From Deefgea rivuli DSM 18356 (GTDB lineage: Bacteria; Pseudomonadota; Gammaproteobacteria; Burkholderiales; Chitinibacteraceae): 64,000 nucleotides of DNA. The notes beneath the pieces were generated by a model. It was given only the letters and a program-made list of their open reading frames with translations, did not search any database and was not told the origin of the DNA. Both the position numbers and the translations under genes were made by a program. This document shows, one piece after another, positions 17,637 through 26,989 of this stretch. Location of the stretch: contig NZ_JHVM01000003.1 of the NCBI RefSeq assembly GCF_000620145.1, positions 124,001-188,000 on the forward strand. Reading direction: 5' to 3'. Each line of letters starts with the position of its first letter. The first letter of the stretch is position 1.

Positions 17637-18191
17637 GTGACGATGCAATTGCCCGAAGCCAGAACCATTCTTGATAATGCCGACTGCCTGCATGATGAAG
17701 TTGAGGTGAATGCGGCGCTCGACAAAATGGGCGAAGCCATGTGCGCCGCCTTGGCTCATACCAATCCTGTGGTCTATACCGTTCTGAATGGCGGGCTGAT
17801 TGTTTCTGGTCATTTATTGCCACGACTGCGCTTTCCGCTCGAAATTTCTTATATGCACGCGACGCGTTACCGCAATGAAACTAGCGGTGGCGAACTCGAT
17901 TGGAAAGTAAAACCACGTGAAGATCTGCGTGGCCGCACTGTGATTATTGTTGACGACATTTTGGACGAAGGTCACACGTTGGCAGCAATTGTTGAGTATT
18001 GTAAGCAGCAAGGCGCGAGTGCCGTTCATGTGGCCGTATTGATTGATAAAAAACACAACCGTAAAGCCCCAGGCATCAAGGCTGATTTTGTCGGCATGGA
18101 AGTTGAAGATCGCTTCTTGTTTGGTTGTGGTATGGATTACCAAGGTTATTGGCGCAATACCTTGGCCATTTACGCAGTAAAGGGGTTGTAA
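17637..18191 (+). CDS. hpt: Hypoxanthine-guanine phosphoribosyltransferase
   Basis: This 184-residue type I phosphoribosyltransferase carries the PRPP loop VIIVDDILDEGHTLAAI and the C-terminal DFVGMEVEDRFLFGCGMDYQ segment typical of the hypoxanthine/guanine enzymes. It has a GTG start with AAGGA six bases upstream; the ATG at 17643 is too far from that site. It completes a purine-salvage group with the NCS2 permease and apt. Confidence 0.93.
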   Translation: MTMQLPEARTILDNADCLHDEVEVNAALDKMGEAMCAALAHTNPVVYTVLNGGLIVSGHLLPRLRFPLEISYMHATRYRNETSGGELDWKVKPREDLRGRTVIIVDDILDEGHTLAAIVEYCKQQGASAVHVAVLIDKKHNRKAPGIKADFVGMEVEDRFLFGCGMDYQGYWRNTLAIYAVKGL

Positions 18192-18225
18192 AGCTAGGGT
18201 GCTGCTTGCAACCGTGGAGGAATTC

Positions 18226-19884
18226 ATGGCAACCAGTACCGATATTATCGTAAGACATTTTCGCCAGATTCTAATCTGGCCTCTGCAGCTGATGCCCTAT
18301 GAAACGACAGGGCAGGGCAGTACGATGGGGCGGCACTGGATGCTGATGCTCGAAGCCGCGGCTGCCGGCTCTCCGTGGCAGCCACGCCCCACCGAATTTG
18401 ATGGCGATCCAGCGGAGTTTCAAGAGCGCCATTACCGCGAATTCGTCACTTTCCTGCCTTATGTGCAGCGTTTTCTCTACGGCGAAGGCCGCTCCAACGA
18501 TTTAAATGCCAAAAGCTTTGGCCAATCACCCCTGCATGTATTTCGCCGCAATGATGTTCGCAAAGTCGTCATGATGTTTAAAGACGGCGCGGTGCATCAC
18601 TTTACCGTTGCGCATATCGATCTGTATTTCTTTTACGATATTGATGTCGTCATCCTCGCGTTTGAAATCCAAGGTGACAATTTGCCGCTCAAACGCGTGC
18701 AAGATGCGCTCTTTCGTTTTGGTCGCGCTTTTCCAGCGCAATGGGATGAAAACCAAACCGCTGCCAGTTGCCTACGCAAAGTCGCTTGGTTGGGTGAGGA
18801 CGGTGAGGTGCTTGCCTCATCAGATTATGAAGATCGCGCCACTTATTTAAGCCACCTTGGTCGATATCGCGCACCGAAAATGGCGGCGCACTGGGAGTAT
18901 TTGCTCAATCCCTTGGTGCTACATCATTCGGCGGCCACGGGTGCTTTGCGCTATCGACAAATCGAATACCATCGAATGCCCATTCTGGCTTATGTTGCCG
19001 TGGATGATCCGTTTGCTTTGTCTGAAGAAGACTTTTATCGCCTAGGCATGGTCACTCGGCCTGGTGATGGTGATGCTTTGCCCTATACGCGTAAAGTATT
19101 TGAAGAGTTCGAGCAGCAGTGCTGTTACGACCGGTTTTGGATTCCTGAGCGAAAAAATGAAGCCACATCAACCAGAATGATGTGCAATGGTCATGCTTTT
19201 GTTTTAGTGGGTAAGCACGGCAATTCTTTCTTTTCTGATCCCTACACAGGGGCTTTGGGGCAATTTCGCCACCAGTATTTTTTACTAACGCTGATCGCGC
19301 ATTTTCATAAAGCGGCTTTGTTAATGTTTTCAGATCGACTTGCGGTGGCGCTTGCCAATCTGAACTTGCAAGACGCGCAATCGATTCGGCAGTTCAAACG
19401 TGAAACACGTCATTTGCAAGAAGCATTTTTGCGTTTTAACCAGCGCTATTGGTTTCGCGAAGTATCCAATCAAATTATCTCCGATCAAATCTACCAAATG
19501 CTGCATAAAAATTTGGAAGTGCTGCGTCTGCATCAAGATGTGCGCGATTCAATTCAAAGTATGAGCCAGTATTTAGAGAATGACGACTTACGCCGTCAAG
19601 CCGATACGGTTGTTCGACTGACGGTCGTGACGATTTTTGGCTTAATTGGCACCACCGTCACTGGATTTTTAGGAATGAATTTGTTTTCCTTAGCCGAGCA
19701 ATCGGTGTGGGATCGCACGGTGTATTTCTTCATTGTGTTCATCACGATGCTGATTTTGACTTTTGTTACCGTAGCTAAATCCAAAGGCTTTGCTGAGTTT
19801 TTAGATGCCGTAGCTGACGATAGAATTGGCTGGTCAGCCAAACTAGCGATCTTGTTAAAGGCGTGGAAACGAAAGAAAGTATGA
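18226..19884 (+). CDS. Long CorA-like divalent cation channel homologue
   Basis: This 552-residue protein ends with two membrane helices (about 460-485 and 500-525) separated by the CorA signature GMN in GFLGMNLF. A long helical region precedes them, as in the CorA stalk. Canonical CorA is about 315 residues; here the N-terminal soluble part is about 450 residues, so the protein is a divergent member with an enlarged cytoplasmic domain. The ATG at 18226 has an ideal GGAGG site; the frame continues upstream without support. Mg2+, Co2+, Ni2+ or Zn2+ transport is possible. Confidence 0.8.
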   Translation: MATSTDIIVRHFRQILIWPLQLMPYETTGQGSTMGRHWMLMLEAAAAGSPWQPRPTEFDGDPAEFQERHYREFVTFLPYVQRFLYGEGRSNDLNAKSFGQSPLHVFRRNDVRKVVMMFKDGAVHHFTVAHIDLYFFYDIDVVILAFEIQGDNLPLKRVQDALFRFGRAFPAQWDENQTAASCLRKVAWLGEDGEVLASSDYEDRATYLSHLGRYRAPKMAAHWEYLLNPLVLHHSAATGALRYRQIEYHRMPILAYVAVDDPFALSEEDFYRLGMVTRPGDGDALPYTRKVFEEFEQQCCYDRFWIPERKNEATSTRMMCNGHAFVLVGKHGNSFFSDPYTGALGQFRHQYFLLTLIAHFHKAALLMFSDRLAVALANLNLQDAQSIRQFKRETRHLQEAFLRFNQRYWFREVSNQIISDQIYQMLHKNLEVLRLHQDVRDSIQSMSQYLENDDLRRQADTVVRLTVVTIFGLIGTTVTGFLGMNLFSLAEQSVWDRTVYFFIVFITMLILTFVTVAKSKGFAEFLDAVADDRIGWSAKLAILLKAWKRKKV

Positions 19885-19981
19885 GCCGCATGCATGAAGA
19901 AGTGACGATTGTGCATCTCAAATTTGTGCTGAACGTGTTAGAATCTGCCATCTTTTAACGGCCATCGGAAGCGATCCGCTT

Positions 19982-21229
19982 ATGTTCTCGAAGTCACAAA
20001 CTATTGCCTCATACGATCCAGATCTAGCCGCAGCGATGGCTGCCGAAGTTGTTCGTCAACACGAACACATCGAATTGATCGCCTCTGAAAACTACACAAG
20101 CCCAGCGGTTATGGAAGCGCAAGGTTCACAGCTGACCAATAAATACGCCGAGGGTTATCCAGGTAAGCGATTTTACGGTGGCTGCGAACACGTGGATGTG
20201 ATCGAGCAGCTTGCCATCGACAGAGTAAAAGCTTTGTTCGGCGCTGAGTACGCTAATGTGCAGCCACATTCTGGCTCACAAGCCAACCAAGCCGTGTATT
20301 TCTCGATCCTAAAACCGGGCGATACCATCATGGGTATGAACCTTGGTCACGGCGGTCACTTGACGCATGGTTCGCCAGCGAACTTGTCAGGTAAATTATT
20401 CAATATCGTTGCTTACGGCTTGAATGAAAACGAAGAAATCGATTACGACGATATGGAACGCGTCGCAATGGAAACTAAGCCAAAATTGTTGATCGGCGGC
20501 GCTTCAGCTTACGCCCTACGTTTTGACTGGGCACGTATGCGTGAAATCGCCGACAAAGTAGGCGCTTACTTCATGGTTGACATGGCGCATTACGCTGGTT
20601 TGATCGCTGCGGGTGTTTACCCAAATCCAGTACCACACGCTCACTTCGTAACTTCAACGACGCACAAAACATTGCGCGGCCCACGTGGCGGCATTATTTT
20701 GGCTAAAGCTGAATTCGAAAAATCATTGAATTCAAACGTGTTCCCTACGCTGCAAGGTGGCCCATTGATGCACGTCATCGCGGGTAAAGCGGTTGCATTT
20801 AAAGAAGCGGCAACTGAAGAATTCAAAGTTTACCAAGCGCAAGTGATCTTGAACGCACAAGCAATGGCAAAAACCTTGACTGAACGCGGCCTGCGTATCA
20901 TTTCTGGCCGTACTGAATCGCACGTGTTCTTAGTTGATTTGCGCCCTAAAGGTTTGACTGGCAAAGCCGCTGACGCTTTCCTGAGCAAAGCGCACATTAC
21001 TGTGAACAAAAACGCGATCCCGAACGACCCAGAAAGCCCGTTCGTGACTTCAGGTATCCGTATCGGCGCGCCAGCGATTACCACGCGTGGCTTTAAAGAA
21101 GCAGAAGCAATCGAAGTGGCTAACTTGATTGCTGATGTTTTGGATAATCCGACCGACGAAGCAAATATCGCAGCCGTATCAGAAAAAGTAAAAGCATTGA
21201 CTGCGCGATTCCCAGTTTACGGCGCGTAA
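19982..21229 (+). CDS. glyA: Serine hydroxymethyltransferase
   Basis: This 415-residue PLP enzyme interconverts serine and glycine while charging tetrahydrofolate with a one-carbon unit. The PLP lysine lies in [13 protein letters not shown] (about residue 228). Other family motifs are [32 protein letters not shown] and [19 protein letters not shown] site precedes the ATG. A strong terminator follows 20 bases after the stop, so it is a single-gene unit. No glycine riboswitch is seen upstream. Confidence 0.98.
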   Translation: MFSKSQTIASYDPDLAAAMAAEVVRQHEHIELIASENYTSPAVMEAQGSQLTNKYAEGYPGKRFYGGCEHVDVIEQLAIDRVKALFGAEYANVQPHSGSQANQAVYFSILKPGDTIMGMNLGHGGHLTHGSPANLSGKLFNIVAYGLNENEEIDYDDMERVAMETKPKLLIGGASAYALRFDWARMREIADKVGAYFMVDMAHYAGLIAAGVYPNPVPHAHFVTSTTHKTLRGPRGGIILAKAEFEKSLNSNVFPTLQGGPLMHVIAGKAVAFKEAATEEFKVYQAQVILNAQAMAKTLTERGLRIISGRTESHVFLVDLRPKGLTGKAADAFLSKAHITVNKNAIPNDPESPFVTSGIRIGAPAITTRGFKEAEAIEVANLIADVLDNPTDEANIAAVSEKVKALTARFPVYGA

Positions 21230-21246
21230 TTGGTGTTGATTTAAAG

Positions 21247-21275
21247 AAAGGTGGAGCACCTTGCTCCACCTTTTT
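21247..21275 (+). terminator. glyA terminator
   Basis: A perfect 8-bp stem GGTGGAGC/GCTCCACC (21250-21257 with 21263-21270), a 5-base loop and five T residues. Confidence 0.9.
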
Positions 21276-21299
21276 GCATTATTAAGATTGTTGTTTTTA

Positions 21300-21354
21300 A
21301 TGACGTATATCGCTGTAGCTCTTTATCAGTAATGACTGCATTGATATACGTCAT
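21300..21354. repeat. Palindrome family A, copy 4 (divergent)
   Basis: Perfect 12-bp arms ATGACGTATATC and GATATACGTCAT. It lies directly after the glyA terminator, so terminating glyA cannot be its main role. The arm sequence differs from other copies but the overall size is kept. Confidence 0.6.
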
Positions 21355-21433
21355 ATTTAATTGGTATTGGCTTGGCTGTGTGTCTCGATCAGCTTAAGAT
21401 GCTCTTTATTCGTTCTTTGTAGGTTTGCGTGTT

Positions 21434-21886
21434 ATGAAATGTCCATTTTGCGGCTCGCCCGATACTCAGGTAGTTGACTCCCGTATTTCCGATGAGGGCG
21501 ATACGGTTCGTCGCCGTCGCCGCTGCACCATTTGCGACAAACGCTTCACCACATTTGAAACCGCCGAAGTACGCATGCCGCAAGTGGTCAAGCAAAACGG
21601 CCAGCGCGCCGAATTTGATCGCGAGAAAGTGCGTACCAGCTTCCAGCGCGCACTGCACAAACGCCCCGTTCCAACGCCTCTCGTCGACGAAGCCCTTTCT
21701 CGAATCATCCAAAAAGTCCTCACCGTCGGCGATCGTGAAATCATGTCGCGCCAAATCGGCGAAATGGTTATTGCTGAGCTCGCCAAACTGGATAAAGTCG
21801 CCTACATCCGCTTTGCCTCTGTCTACCGATCTTTTCAAGATGTCGAAGATTTTCGCGACGTCATTCGTGAAGTGAGCAAGGAATAA
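21434..21886 (+). CDS. nrdR: Transcriptional repressor NrdR
   Basis: This 150-residue regulator has an N-terminal zinc ribbon (MKCPFCG and CTICDKRF, four cysteines) and an ATP-cone (about residues 47-135). NrdR represses ribonucleotide reductase genes according to ATP/dATP levels. I place the start at the ATG at 21434, since the zinc ribbon begins there in the family; a TTG three codons upstream is not needed. It precedes ribD by four bases, the usual order in proteobacteria. Confidence 0.96.
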   Translation: MKCPFCGSPDTQVVDSRISDEGDTVRRRRRCTICDKRFTTFETAEVRMPQVVKQNGQRAEFDREKVRTSFQRALHKRPVPTPLVDEALSRIIQKVLTVGDREIMSRQIGEMVIAELAKLDKVAYIRFASVYRSFQDVEDFRDVIREVSKE

Positions 21887-21890
21887 TCGC

Positions 21891-23015
21891 ATGAGCGCAT
21901 CGGTGATTGATTTTGTGATGATGGCACAAGCCTTGCGCTACGCCGCACTGGGTGAATGCGGCAGCTCGCCCAACCCGAGCGTGGGTTGCGTGATTGCAAA
22001 AGACGGCATTATTTTGGGCCACGGCCACAGCCAAGCCACGGGCGGCGCGCATGCTGAAGTCATGGCGCTGGCGATGGCGATGGCGATGGCAGGAGTAAAT
22101 ACACAAGGTGCGACTGCGTATGTGACCTTAGAGCCGTGTAGCCATTTTGGTAAAACGCCACCTTGCGCAAATGCTTTGATTCAGGCAAAAGTAGCCCGAG
22201 TTGTCGTTGCTTTGCGCGACCCTAACCCACTGGTCGCCGGACAAGGCATTGCTCGTTTGCGTGATAATGGGATTGAAGTTGAGGTCGGCGTTTTAGCCGA
22301 TGCAGCGCTGGAACATCACAAAGGCTTTTTTAGCAGCATGATTTTGCAAAAGCCTTGGGTTCGTATCAAAGTTGCGGCAAGTCTGGATGGTCGAATTGCA
22401 CTAAAGGATGGACAATCCAAGTGGATTACTGGCGCGGCAGCACGCACCGATGTGCAGCGTTTACGTGCAAGATCGTGCGCAATGGTGACGGGCGTGACTA
22501 CGGTACTAGCTGATGATCCACAACTTAATGTGCGAGATTTTTCTGTAACGCGCCAGCCGTGGAAAGTCGTACTCGATAGCCAAATGCGCACGCCGACCAA
22601 TGCCAAAATTTTGCAGCAAGATAAAGTATTGATTGTTGCCGCGCAAGAATCAGAGCGCCGCGCCGCGCTTGAAGCTAGTGGTGCCGAAGTTATTATCCTT
22701 GGCGAGACAAGCGGCCAACGCGTGGGTTTAGCTGCGTTGGTGACACATTTAGCGCAGCGCGGTTGCAACGAAATCACCATCGAAGCGGGCGGCACATTAT
22801 GCGGGGCGTTTTTACAAGCGGGCTTAGTGGACGAAATGATTTTGTACCAAGCGCCTGTTTTAATCGGCAATGGCCAGCCCTTGGCGAACTTTACCCTCGC
22901 GCAGCTAAGCGAAAAATATCAGCCACAAGTTTTTGAGCGACGCATGGTTGGTGCGGATCAACGTATTACATTGCGCTTTAGCGATATTAAGCAGACCTTG
23001 CAAGGAGCGACTTAA
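21891..23015 (+). CDS. ribD: Bifunctional riboflavin deaminase/reductase
   Basis: This 374-residue enzyme carries out the second and third steps of riboflavin synthesis. The N-terminal zinc deaminase shows HAEV and TLEPCSHFGKTPPC, and the C-terminal reductase (from about 150) shows RIKVAASLDGRIAL and GGTLCGAFLQAGLVDE. Within the deaminase a tandem hexanucleotide (22062-22091, units like ATGGCG) encodes MALAMAMAMA between the zinc motifs, about four residues longer than the usual loop. It starts an operon with a zinc-ribbon gene, ribE, ribBA, ribH and nusB. Confidence 0.96.
   Translation: MSASVIDFVMMAQALRYAALGECGSSPNPSVGCVIAKDGIILGHGHSQATGGAHAEVMALAMAMAMAGVNTQGATAYVTLEPCSHFGKTPPCANALIQAKVARVVVALRDPNPLVAGQGIARLRDNGIEVEVGVLADAALEHHKGFFSSMILQKPWVRIKVAASLDGRIALKDGQSKWITGAAARTDVQRLRARSCAMVTGVTTVLADDPQLNVRDFSVTRQPWKVVLDSQMRTPTNAKILQQDKVLIVAAQESERRAALEASGAEVIILGETSGQRVGLAALVTHLAQRGCNEITIEAGGTLCGAFLQAGLVDEMILYQAPVLIGNGQPLANFTLAQLSEKYQPQVFERRMVGADQRITLRFSDIKQTLQGAT
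22062..22091 (+). repeat. Five-unit ATGGCG-type hexanucleotide repeat inside ribD
   Basis: The five consecutive units are ATGGCG, CTGGCG, ATGGCG, ATGGCG and ATGGCA. The unit length is a multiple of three, so slippage would add or remove Met-Ala pairs without a frameshift. Confidence 0.85.
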
Positions 23016-23183
23016 ATGTCCGACGCAACGACTTTGCTTTGCCCCGACTGCGGCAAAGCGATTGAAGTATTGATGGCTTGCGGTGCGAAAAGTTATTTTT
23101 GCAATCACTGTAATGAGCTCAAGTCATCCAAACGAATTCAAGCCGCAAATCCAGAGGCATTTCCGCCCAAAGACTCGGAATAA
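23016..23183 (+). CDS. Small zinc-ribbon protein (YfgJ-like)
   Basis: This 55-residue protein begins MSDATTLLCPDCGKAIEVL and has four zinc-ligand cysteines as CPDC and CNHC, with the segment MACGAKSYFCNHC between. This resembles the C-terminal half of E. coli YfgJ (CPDC...LKACGAVDYFC). Its ATG immediately follows the ribD stop and it ends eight bases before ribE, so it is translated within the riboflavin operon. The function is unknown; a role in riboflavin synthesis is suggested only by position. Confidence 0.8.
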   Translation: MSDATTLLCPDCGKAIEVLMACGAKSYFCNHCNELKSSKRIQAANPEAFPPKDSE

Positions 23184-23191
23184 GGAACCTT

Positions 23192-23806
23192 ATGTTTACA
23201 GGAATCATTCAAGCAGTCGGTCAAATTGAAGCGCTTGAGCCATTTGATGGCGGCGTACGCTTAACAATCGACGCTACGGATTTAGACCTTTCCAATGTCG
23301 CCCTGGGGGATAGTATCTCTCACAACGGTGCATGCATGACCGTGGTGGAGCTAATACCCCAGAGTAAGTATATTATTGATGTGTCCAATGAATCGCTGCG
23401 TTGTACCGCAGGGCTGGATGTTGTCGGTGGTGCGGTTAATTTAGAAAAAGCGATGCGCTTGGGCGATATGCTCGGTGGGCATTTGGTGTCTGGCCATGTG
23501 GATGGTGTCGGCCGCGTGATTAGTTTTGATGCGATTGGCGAAAACCGCGAGCTGATTATTTTGGCGCCGAAAGCGCTGGCTAAATACTTGGCGGTAAAAG
23601 GCTCGGCCGTGGTGAATGGCGTGTCGCTAACGACCAATTGGGTGCGCGACACAGCTGAGGGTTGTGAGTTTTCAATCAATCTGATTCCGCACACGCTTGC
23701 AGTTACAACGCTAGGGCAGATTCAAGTCGGCCAAAGTGTGAATTTGGAAATCGATCTGATTGCACGTTACGTTGAACGCATGGTGTCTTTGGAGGCAAAA
23801 GCATGA
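23192..23806 (+). CDS. ribE: Riboflavin synthase alpha subunit
   Basis: This 204-residue enzyme has two tandem lumazine-binding halves: the first opens [16 protein letters not shown] and the second opens [15 protein letters not shown]. It dismutates two lumazine molecules into riboflavin and a pyrimidine. An AAGGA site precedes the ATG. The stop overlaps the ribBA start by four bases, so they are coupled. Confidence 0.97.
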   Translation: MFTGIIQAVGQIEALEPFDGGVRLTIDATDLDLSNVALGDSISHNGACMTVVELIPQSKYIIDVSNESLRCTAGLDVVGGAVNLEKAMRLGDMLGGHLVSGHVDGVGRVISFDAIGENRELIILAPKALAKYLAVKGSAVVNGVSLTTNWVRDTAEGCEFSINLIPHTLAVTTLGQIQVGQSVNLEIDLIARYVERMVSLEAKA

Positions 23807-24927
23807 GCCACACTACACCTACAAGCCAAGTCGCTCCCGTTAGCGAGATCATCGCAGAATTAAAAGCTGGCCGCATGGTCGTTTTGGTTGATGAAGAAGA
23901 CCGTGAAAACGAAGGTGATTTGGTGCTTGCGGCTGATTTTGTCACGCCAGAAGCCATTAATTTTATGGCCAAATTTGGCCGTGGTTTGATTTGCCTGACG
24001 CTCAATCAAGAGCGCTGCCAGCATTTAAACCTGCCAACGATGGTTAAAAATAATGGCTCATCGTTTGGTACGAATTTTACCGCGTCGATTGAAGCCGCAG
24101 AAGGCGTAACGACGGGTATTTCCGCGCATGATAGAGCCTTGACGATTCAAAAAGCGGTCGCGTTTGGTGCCAAAGCCAGCGATTTGGTGTCGCCCGGACA
24201 CGTATTTCCAATTATGGCGCAACCTGGTGGTGTCTTGGTTCGTGCCGGACATACTGAGGCGGGCTGTGATTTGGCGATGATGGCAGGTTTAACGCCAGCA
24301 TCGGTGATTTGTGAAATTATGAACGAAGATGGCACGATGGCGCGCTTGCCAGAGTTGCTGGTTTTCGCGCAAGAACATCAGCTAAAAATTGGTACGATTG
24401 CCGATTTGATTCATTACCGCAGCCAAACTGAGTCCTTAGTCGAATGTGTTGGTCGCCGTGTTGTACGCACATTTGCTGGCGAATTTGATTTGGCGGTTTA
24501 CCGCGACAAACTGACCGCAGCCACGCATTTGGCGCTGATCAAAGGCCAGCCAGAGCCGGATGAAGAAATCCTCGTGCGTGTGCACGAGCCTTTGTCGGTA
24601 ATGGATTGGATCGATTTAGATGCGCGCTCGCATTCTTGGAATATTGAATCGACGCTGAATGCGATTAATGAAGCTGGCAAGGGCGTGGTGATTTTATTGC
24701 ATCGTACTGAATTAGGTAGCGATGTTTTGGGTCGGGCGCTACCAGAATTAAAACTGAATCAGCCGCAAAAATGGGACTTACGTACCTATGGTATCGGGGC
24801 GCAGATGTTGAAAGACTTGGGGGTTGGACGTATGCGCCTCATGTCACCCGAAAGAAAAATCCCAAGCATGATGGGTTTCGGTTTAGAGATTACTGCCTTT
24901 GAGGCACCTAAAGGAAAAGAGCAATGA
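23803..24927 (+). CDS. ribBA: DHBP synthase with degenerate GTP cyclohydrolase II-like domain (RibBX type)
   Basis: The N-terminal 200 residues are a complete 3,4-dihydroxy-2-butanone 4-phosphate synthase, with [12 protein letters not shown] (acidic metal site), [15 protein letters not shown] and [12 protein letters not shown]. The C-terminal 150 residues align with GTP cyclohydrolase II but lack its zinc site: where the cyclohydrolase has R-x-H-S-x-C-x-T-G-D and R-C-D-C, this protein reads [15 protein letters not shown] with no cysteine. It therefore fits the known RibBX hybrids, and a separate functional ribA is expected elsewhere. The databases usually label it ribBA. It overlaps ribE and ribH by four bases each. 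Confidence 0.93.
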   Translation: MSHTTPTSQVAPVSEIIAELKAGRMVVLVDEEDRENEGDLVLAADFVTPEAINFMAKFGRGLICLTLNQERCQHLNLPTMVKNNGSSFGTNFTASIEAAEGVTTGISAHDRALTIQKAVAFGAKASDLVSPGHVFPIMAQPGGVLVRAGHTEAGCDLAMMAGLTPASVICEIMNEDGTMARLPELLVFAQEHQLKIGTIADLIHYRSQTESLVECVGRRVVRTFAGEFDLAVYRDKLTAATHLALIKGQPEPDEEILVRVHEPLSVMDWIDLDARSHSWNIESTLNAINEAGKGVVILLHRTELGSDVLGRALPELKLNQPQKWDLRTYGIGAQMLKDLGVGRMRLMSPERKIPSMMGFGLEITAFEAPKGKEQ

Positions 24928-25391
24928 CACATAATATTTCAACTATTGCACCTAATTTTTCTGGCGCAGGCATGCGTGTTGGTGTGGTAATGAGCCGGTT
25001 TAATACGCCAGTTTGTGAAGGTCTGCGCGATGTGTGCTTGGCTGAGTTAGTGGCGCTGGGCGTTGCGCAAGAAGATATTTTATTGGTTAGTGTTGCCGGC
25101 GCACTGGAAATCCCTGTTGTATTGCAAACTATGGCAGAAAGCGATCGTTTTGATGCCTTGATTGCGCTGGGCGCGGTGATTCGTGGCGACACTTATCATT
25201 TTGAACTCGTTGCCAATGAATCTGGCGCGGGTGTGACTCGCGTAGGCTTGGATTGCGGCATTGCGATTGCCAATGCAATTTTAACTACAGATACCGACGA
25301 ACAAGCAGAAGTACGAATCCAAGAAAAGGGCCGTGATGCGGCTCGCACTGTCGTTGAAACGGCTAATTTAATCAAGGCATTACAAGCATGA
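24924..25391 (+). CDS. ribH: 6,7-dimethyl-8-ribityllumazine synthase
   Basis: This 155-residue enzyme condenses the ribitylamino-pyrimidine with DHBP to give lumazine. Family motifs are VGVVMSRFN at the start, VAGALEIPV in the middle and [20 protein letters not shown] with the catalytic histidine. It overlaps ribBA and nusB by four bases each, giving a tightly coupled riboflavin operon. Confidence 0.97.
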   Translation: MTHNISTIAPNFSGAGMRVGVVMSRFNTPVCEGLRDVCLAELVALGVAQEDILLVSVAGALEIPVVLQTMAESDRFDALIALGAVIRGDTYHFELVANESGAGVTRVGLDCGIAIANAILTTDTDEQAEVRIQEKGRDAARTVVETANLIKALQA

Positions 25392-25882
25392 GTGAAGCAA
25401 ACGCAGCAGTTCCAGCAGCGCCCCGCGCAAAACCAAAATCAGCTCGCCGTCGTGCGCGCGAATTTGCGATGCAAGGCATTTATCAATGGCTAATGAGTAA
25501 TGAGAGCGGTAGTAATATTGACCGCTATTTACGCGATAGCACGCCTTATTTTCCAAAATGCGACGAGCTACTGTTCCGTGCTGTGTTGTTTGGCGTTATT
25601 AAAGACATAGGCCCACTGACTAAAGCGCTTGAACCCCACGTTGAGCGCCCACTCAATGAAGTGAGCATCGTTGAAATGGCGGTTTTATACGTTGCCGCGT
25701 ATGAAATCGTGTCTATGCCAGAAACGCCATATCCAGTCATCATCAACGAAGCGATTGAACTGACCAAATCATTTGGCGGCGCGGATGGACATCGCTTTGT
25801 GAATGGCGTACTCGACAAACTCGCGGCGCTCGTTCGCGCGGATGAATTTGCCGCAGCGGCTGCAAAACGCCGTAACGCTTAA
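25388..25882 (+). CDS. nusB: Transcription antitermination factor NusB
   Basis: This 164-residue all-helical protein contains the NusB core, from [15 protein letters not shown] to [29 protein letters not shown]. It binds boxA RNA with NusE for rRNA antitermination. It follows ribH with a four-base overlap, a classical ribH-nusB arrangement. The first 20 residues are a basic, Ala/Pro-rich extension. Confidence 0.96.
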   Translation: MSEANAAVPAAPRAKPKSARRRAREFAMQGIYQWLMSNESGSNIDRYLRDSTPYFPKCDELLFRAVLFGVIKDIGPLTKALEPHVERPLNEVSIVEMAVLYVAAYEIVSMPETPYPVIINEAIELTKSFGGADGHRFVNGVLDKLAALVRADEFAAAAAKRRNA

Positions 25883-25900
25883 TTATAAGTAAGTGACCCT

Positions 25901-25984
25901 GTAAAAGTTTTATAGCAAGGCGAGCAAGCCTAGGCAGTACAGTTGGTACGGCAAGGCGAGACAACGACGCAAGAAAACTTTTAC
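25901..25984. repeat. Repeat family B, best-preserved copy (nusB-thiL gap)
   Basis: This 84-base element has perfect 11-bp inverted ends, GTAAAAGTTTT and AAAACTTTTAC. Inside, GCAAGGCGAG occurs twice in direct orientation, flanking CTAGGCAGTACAGTTGGTACG. It extends an upstream open frame into thiL, creating a false N-terminus. Confidence 0.85.
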
Positions 25985-26026
25985 TTCAATGAAACTGCCC
26001 GAGCAATCGGGCAGGGTGGCTTTGTT

Positions 26027-26989
26027 GTGAATGAATTCGATCTAATCGCTCAATATTTTACTCGCTCCACGCCCAGTGTTGATTTAGGCATTGGCGACGA
26101 TGCTGCGCTCGTCACCGTTACGCCGGGGCATCAATTGGCGATTTCGGTCGATATGCTGGTTGCAGGACGGCATTTTTTTGCCGATGCCGACCCAGAGCGG
26201 CTGGGGCATAAATGCCTTGCGGTCAATTTATCCGACATGGCCGCGATGGGCGCAAAACCCACATGGTTCACGCTGTCATTGGCTTTGCCAGCAATGGACG
26301 AAGCGTGGTTAGCTGCGTTTAGTCGCGGCATGTTTGCACTGGCTGATCAATTTGGCGTTGAGCTGATTGGTGGTGATACGACACGCGGGCCTTTGTCGAT
26401 TTCAATTCAAATTGCTGGCGAAGTACCTAAAGGCAAAGCTTTGCTGCGTAGCGGCGCGCAAATTGATGATGACATTTGGGTGTCTGGCTTGCTGGGGGCA
26501 GCCGCTGCAGCGGTGATGCATCGCACGCAGCGAGCTCAACTGAACGCAGAAACAGCTCAGCGTTGCGACTTACGTTTAGACCTGCCGCAGCCACGCGTTG
26601 AATTGGGCTTGGCGCTGAGCGAACTAGCTAACGCAGCGCTGGATCTCTCCGACGGACTAATTGGCGACCTGTCACACATTTGTGAGCAGTCTAATTGCGC
26701 TGCGGAAATTTACTTTAATAAAATCCAGCAAGCTATTGAATTAAAAGAATTAGATTCATTGCTGGCGCTTGAGGCCAGCCTTGCGGGTGGCGATGATTAT
26801 GAGTTGTGCTTTACCGCCAGCGAGCAAAATCGCGCGGCTATTCTAGCTTTAGGCAAGTTACTCAACCTGCCGCTATCCCGCGTCGGAAAAATTATTCCAC
26901 GCAATGGTTTAACTCGCTTAGTTCAAGTGTTGAATGAAGATGGGCAGGTCATGGATTTATCCTTCACTGGATTCGATCATTTCAAATGA
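26027..26989 (+). CDS. thiL: Thiamine-monophosphate kinase
   Basis: This 320-residue enzyme phosphorylates thiamine monophosphate to thiamine pyrophosphate. Family features are GIGDDAALVTV, the AVNLSDMAAMGAKPTWF stretch, DLSDGLIGDLSHIC and AGGDDYELCFTA. The start is the GTG at 26027 (VNEFDLIAQYF), with an AGGGTGG site upstream; the longer frame from 25943 lies in repeat family B and is rejected. It overlaps pgpA by four bases and continues the order nusB-thiL-pgpA found in many proteobacteria. Confidence 0.96.
   Translation: MNEFDLIAQYFTRSTPSVDLGIGDDAALVTVTPGHQLAISVDMLVAGRHFFADADPERLGHKCLAVNLSDMAAMGAKPTWFTLSLALPAMDEAWLAAFSRGMFALADQFGVELIGGDTTRGPLSISIQIAGEVPKGKALLRSGAQIDDDIWVSGLLGAAAAAVMHRTQRAQLNAETAQRCDLRLDLPQPRVELGLALSELANAALDLSDGLIGDLSHICEQSNCAAEIYFNKIQQAIELKELDSLLALEASLAGGDDYELCFTASEQNRAAILALGKLLNLPLSRVGKIIPRNGLTRLVQVLNEDGQVMDLSFTGFDHFK

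Noticed and set aside
19885-19981. Possible glycine riboswitch before glyA
   Set aside because: The gap is only 97 bases and lacks the conserved glycine aptamer core.
25943-26026. N-terminal extension of thiL (MVRQGETTTQ...)
   Set aside because: The extension lies within repeat family B and ends at a GTG with its own ribosome site; the family's proteins start near VNEFDLI.
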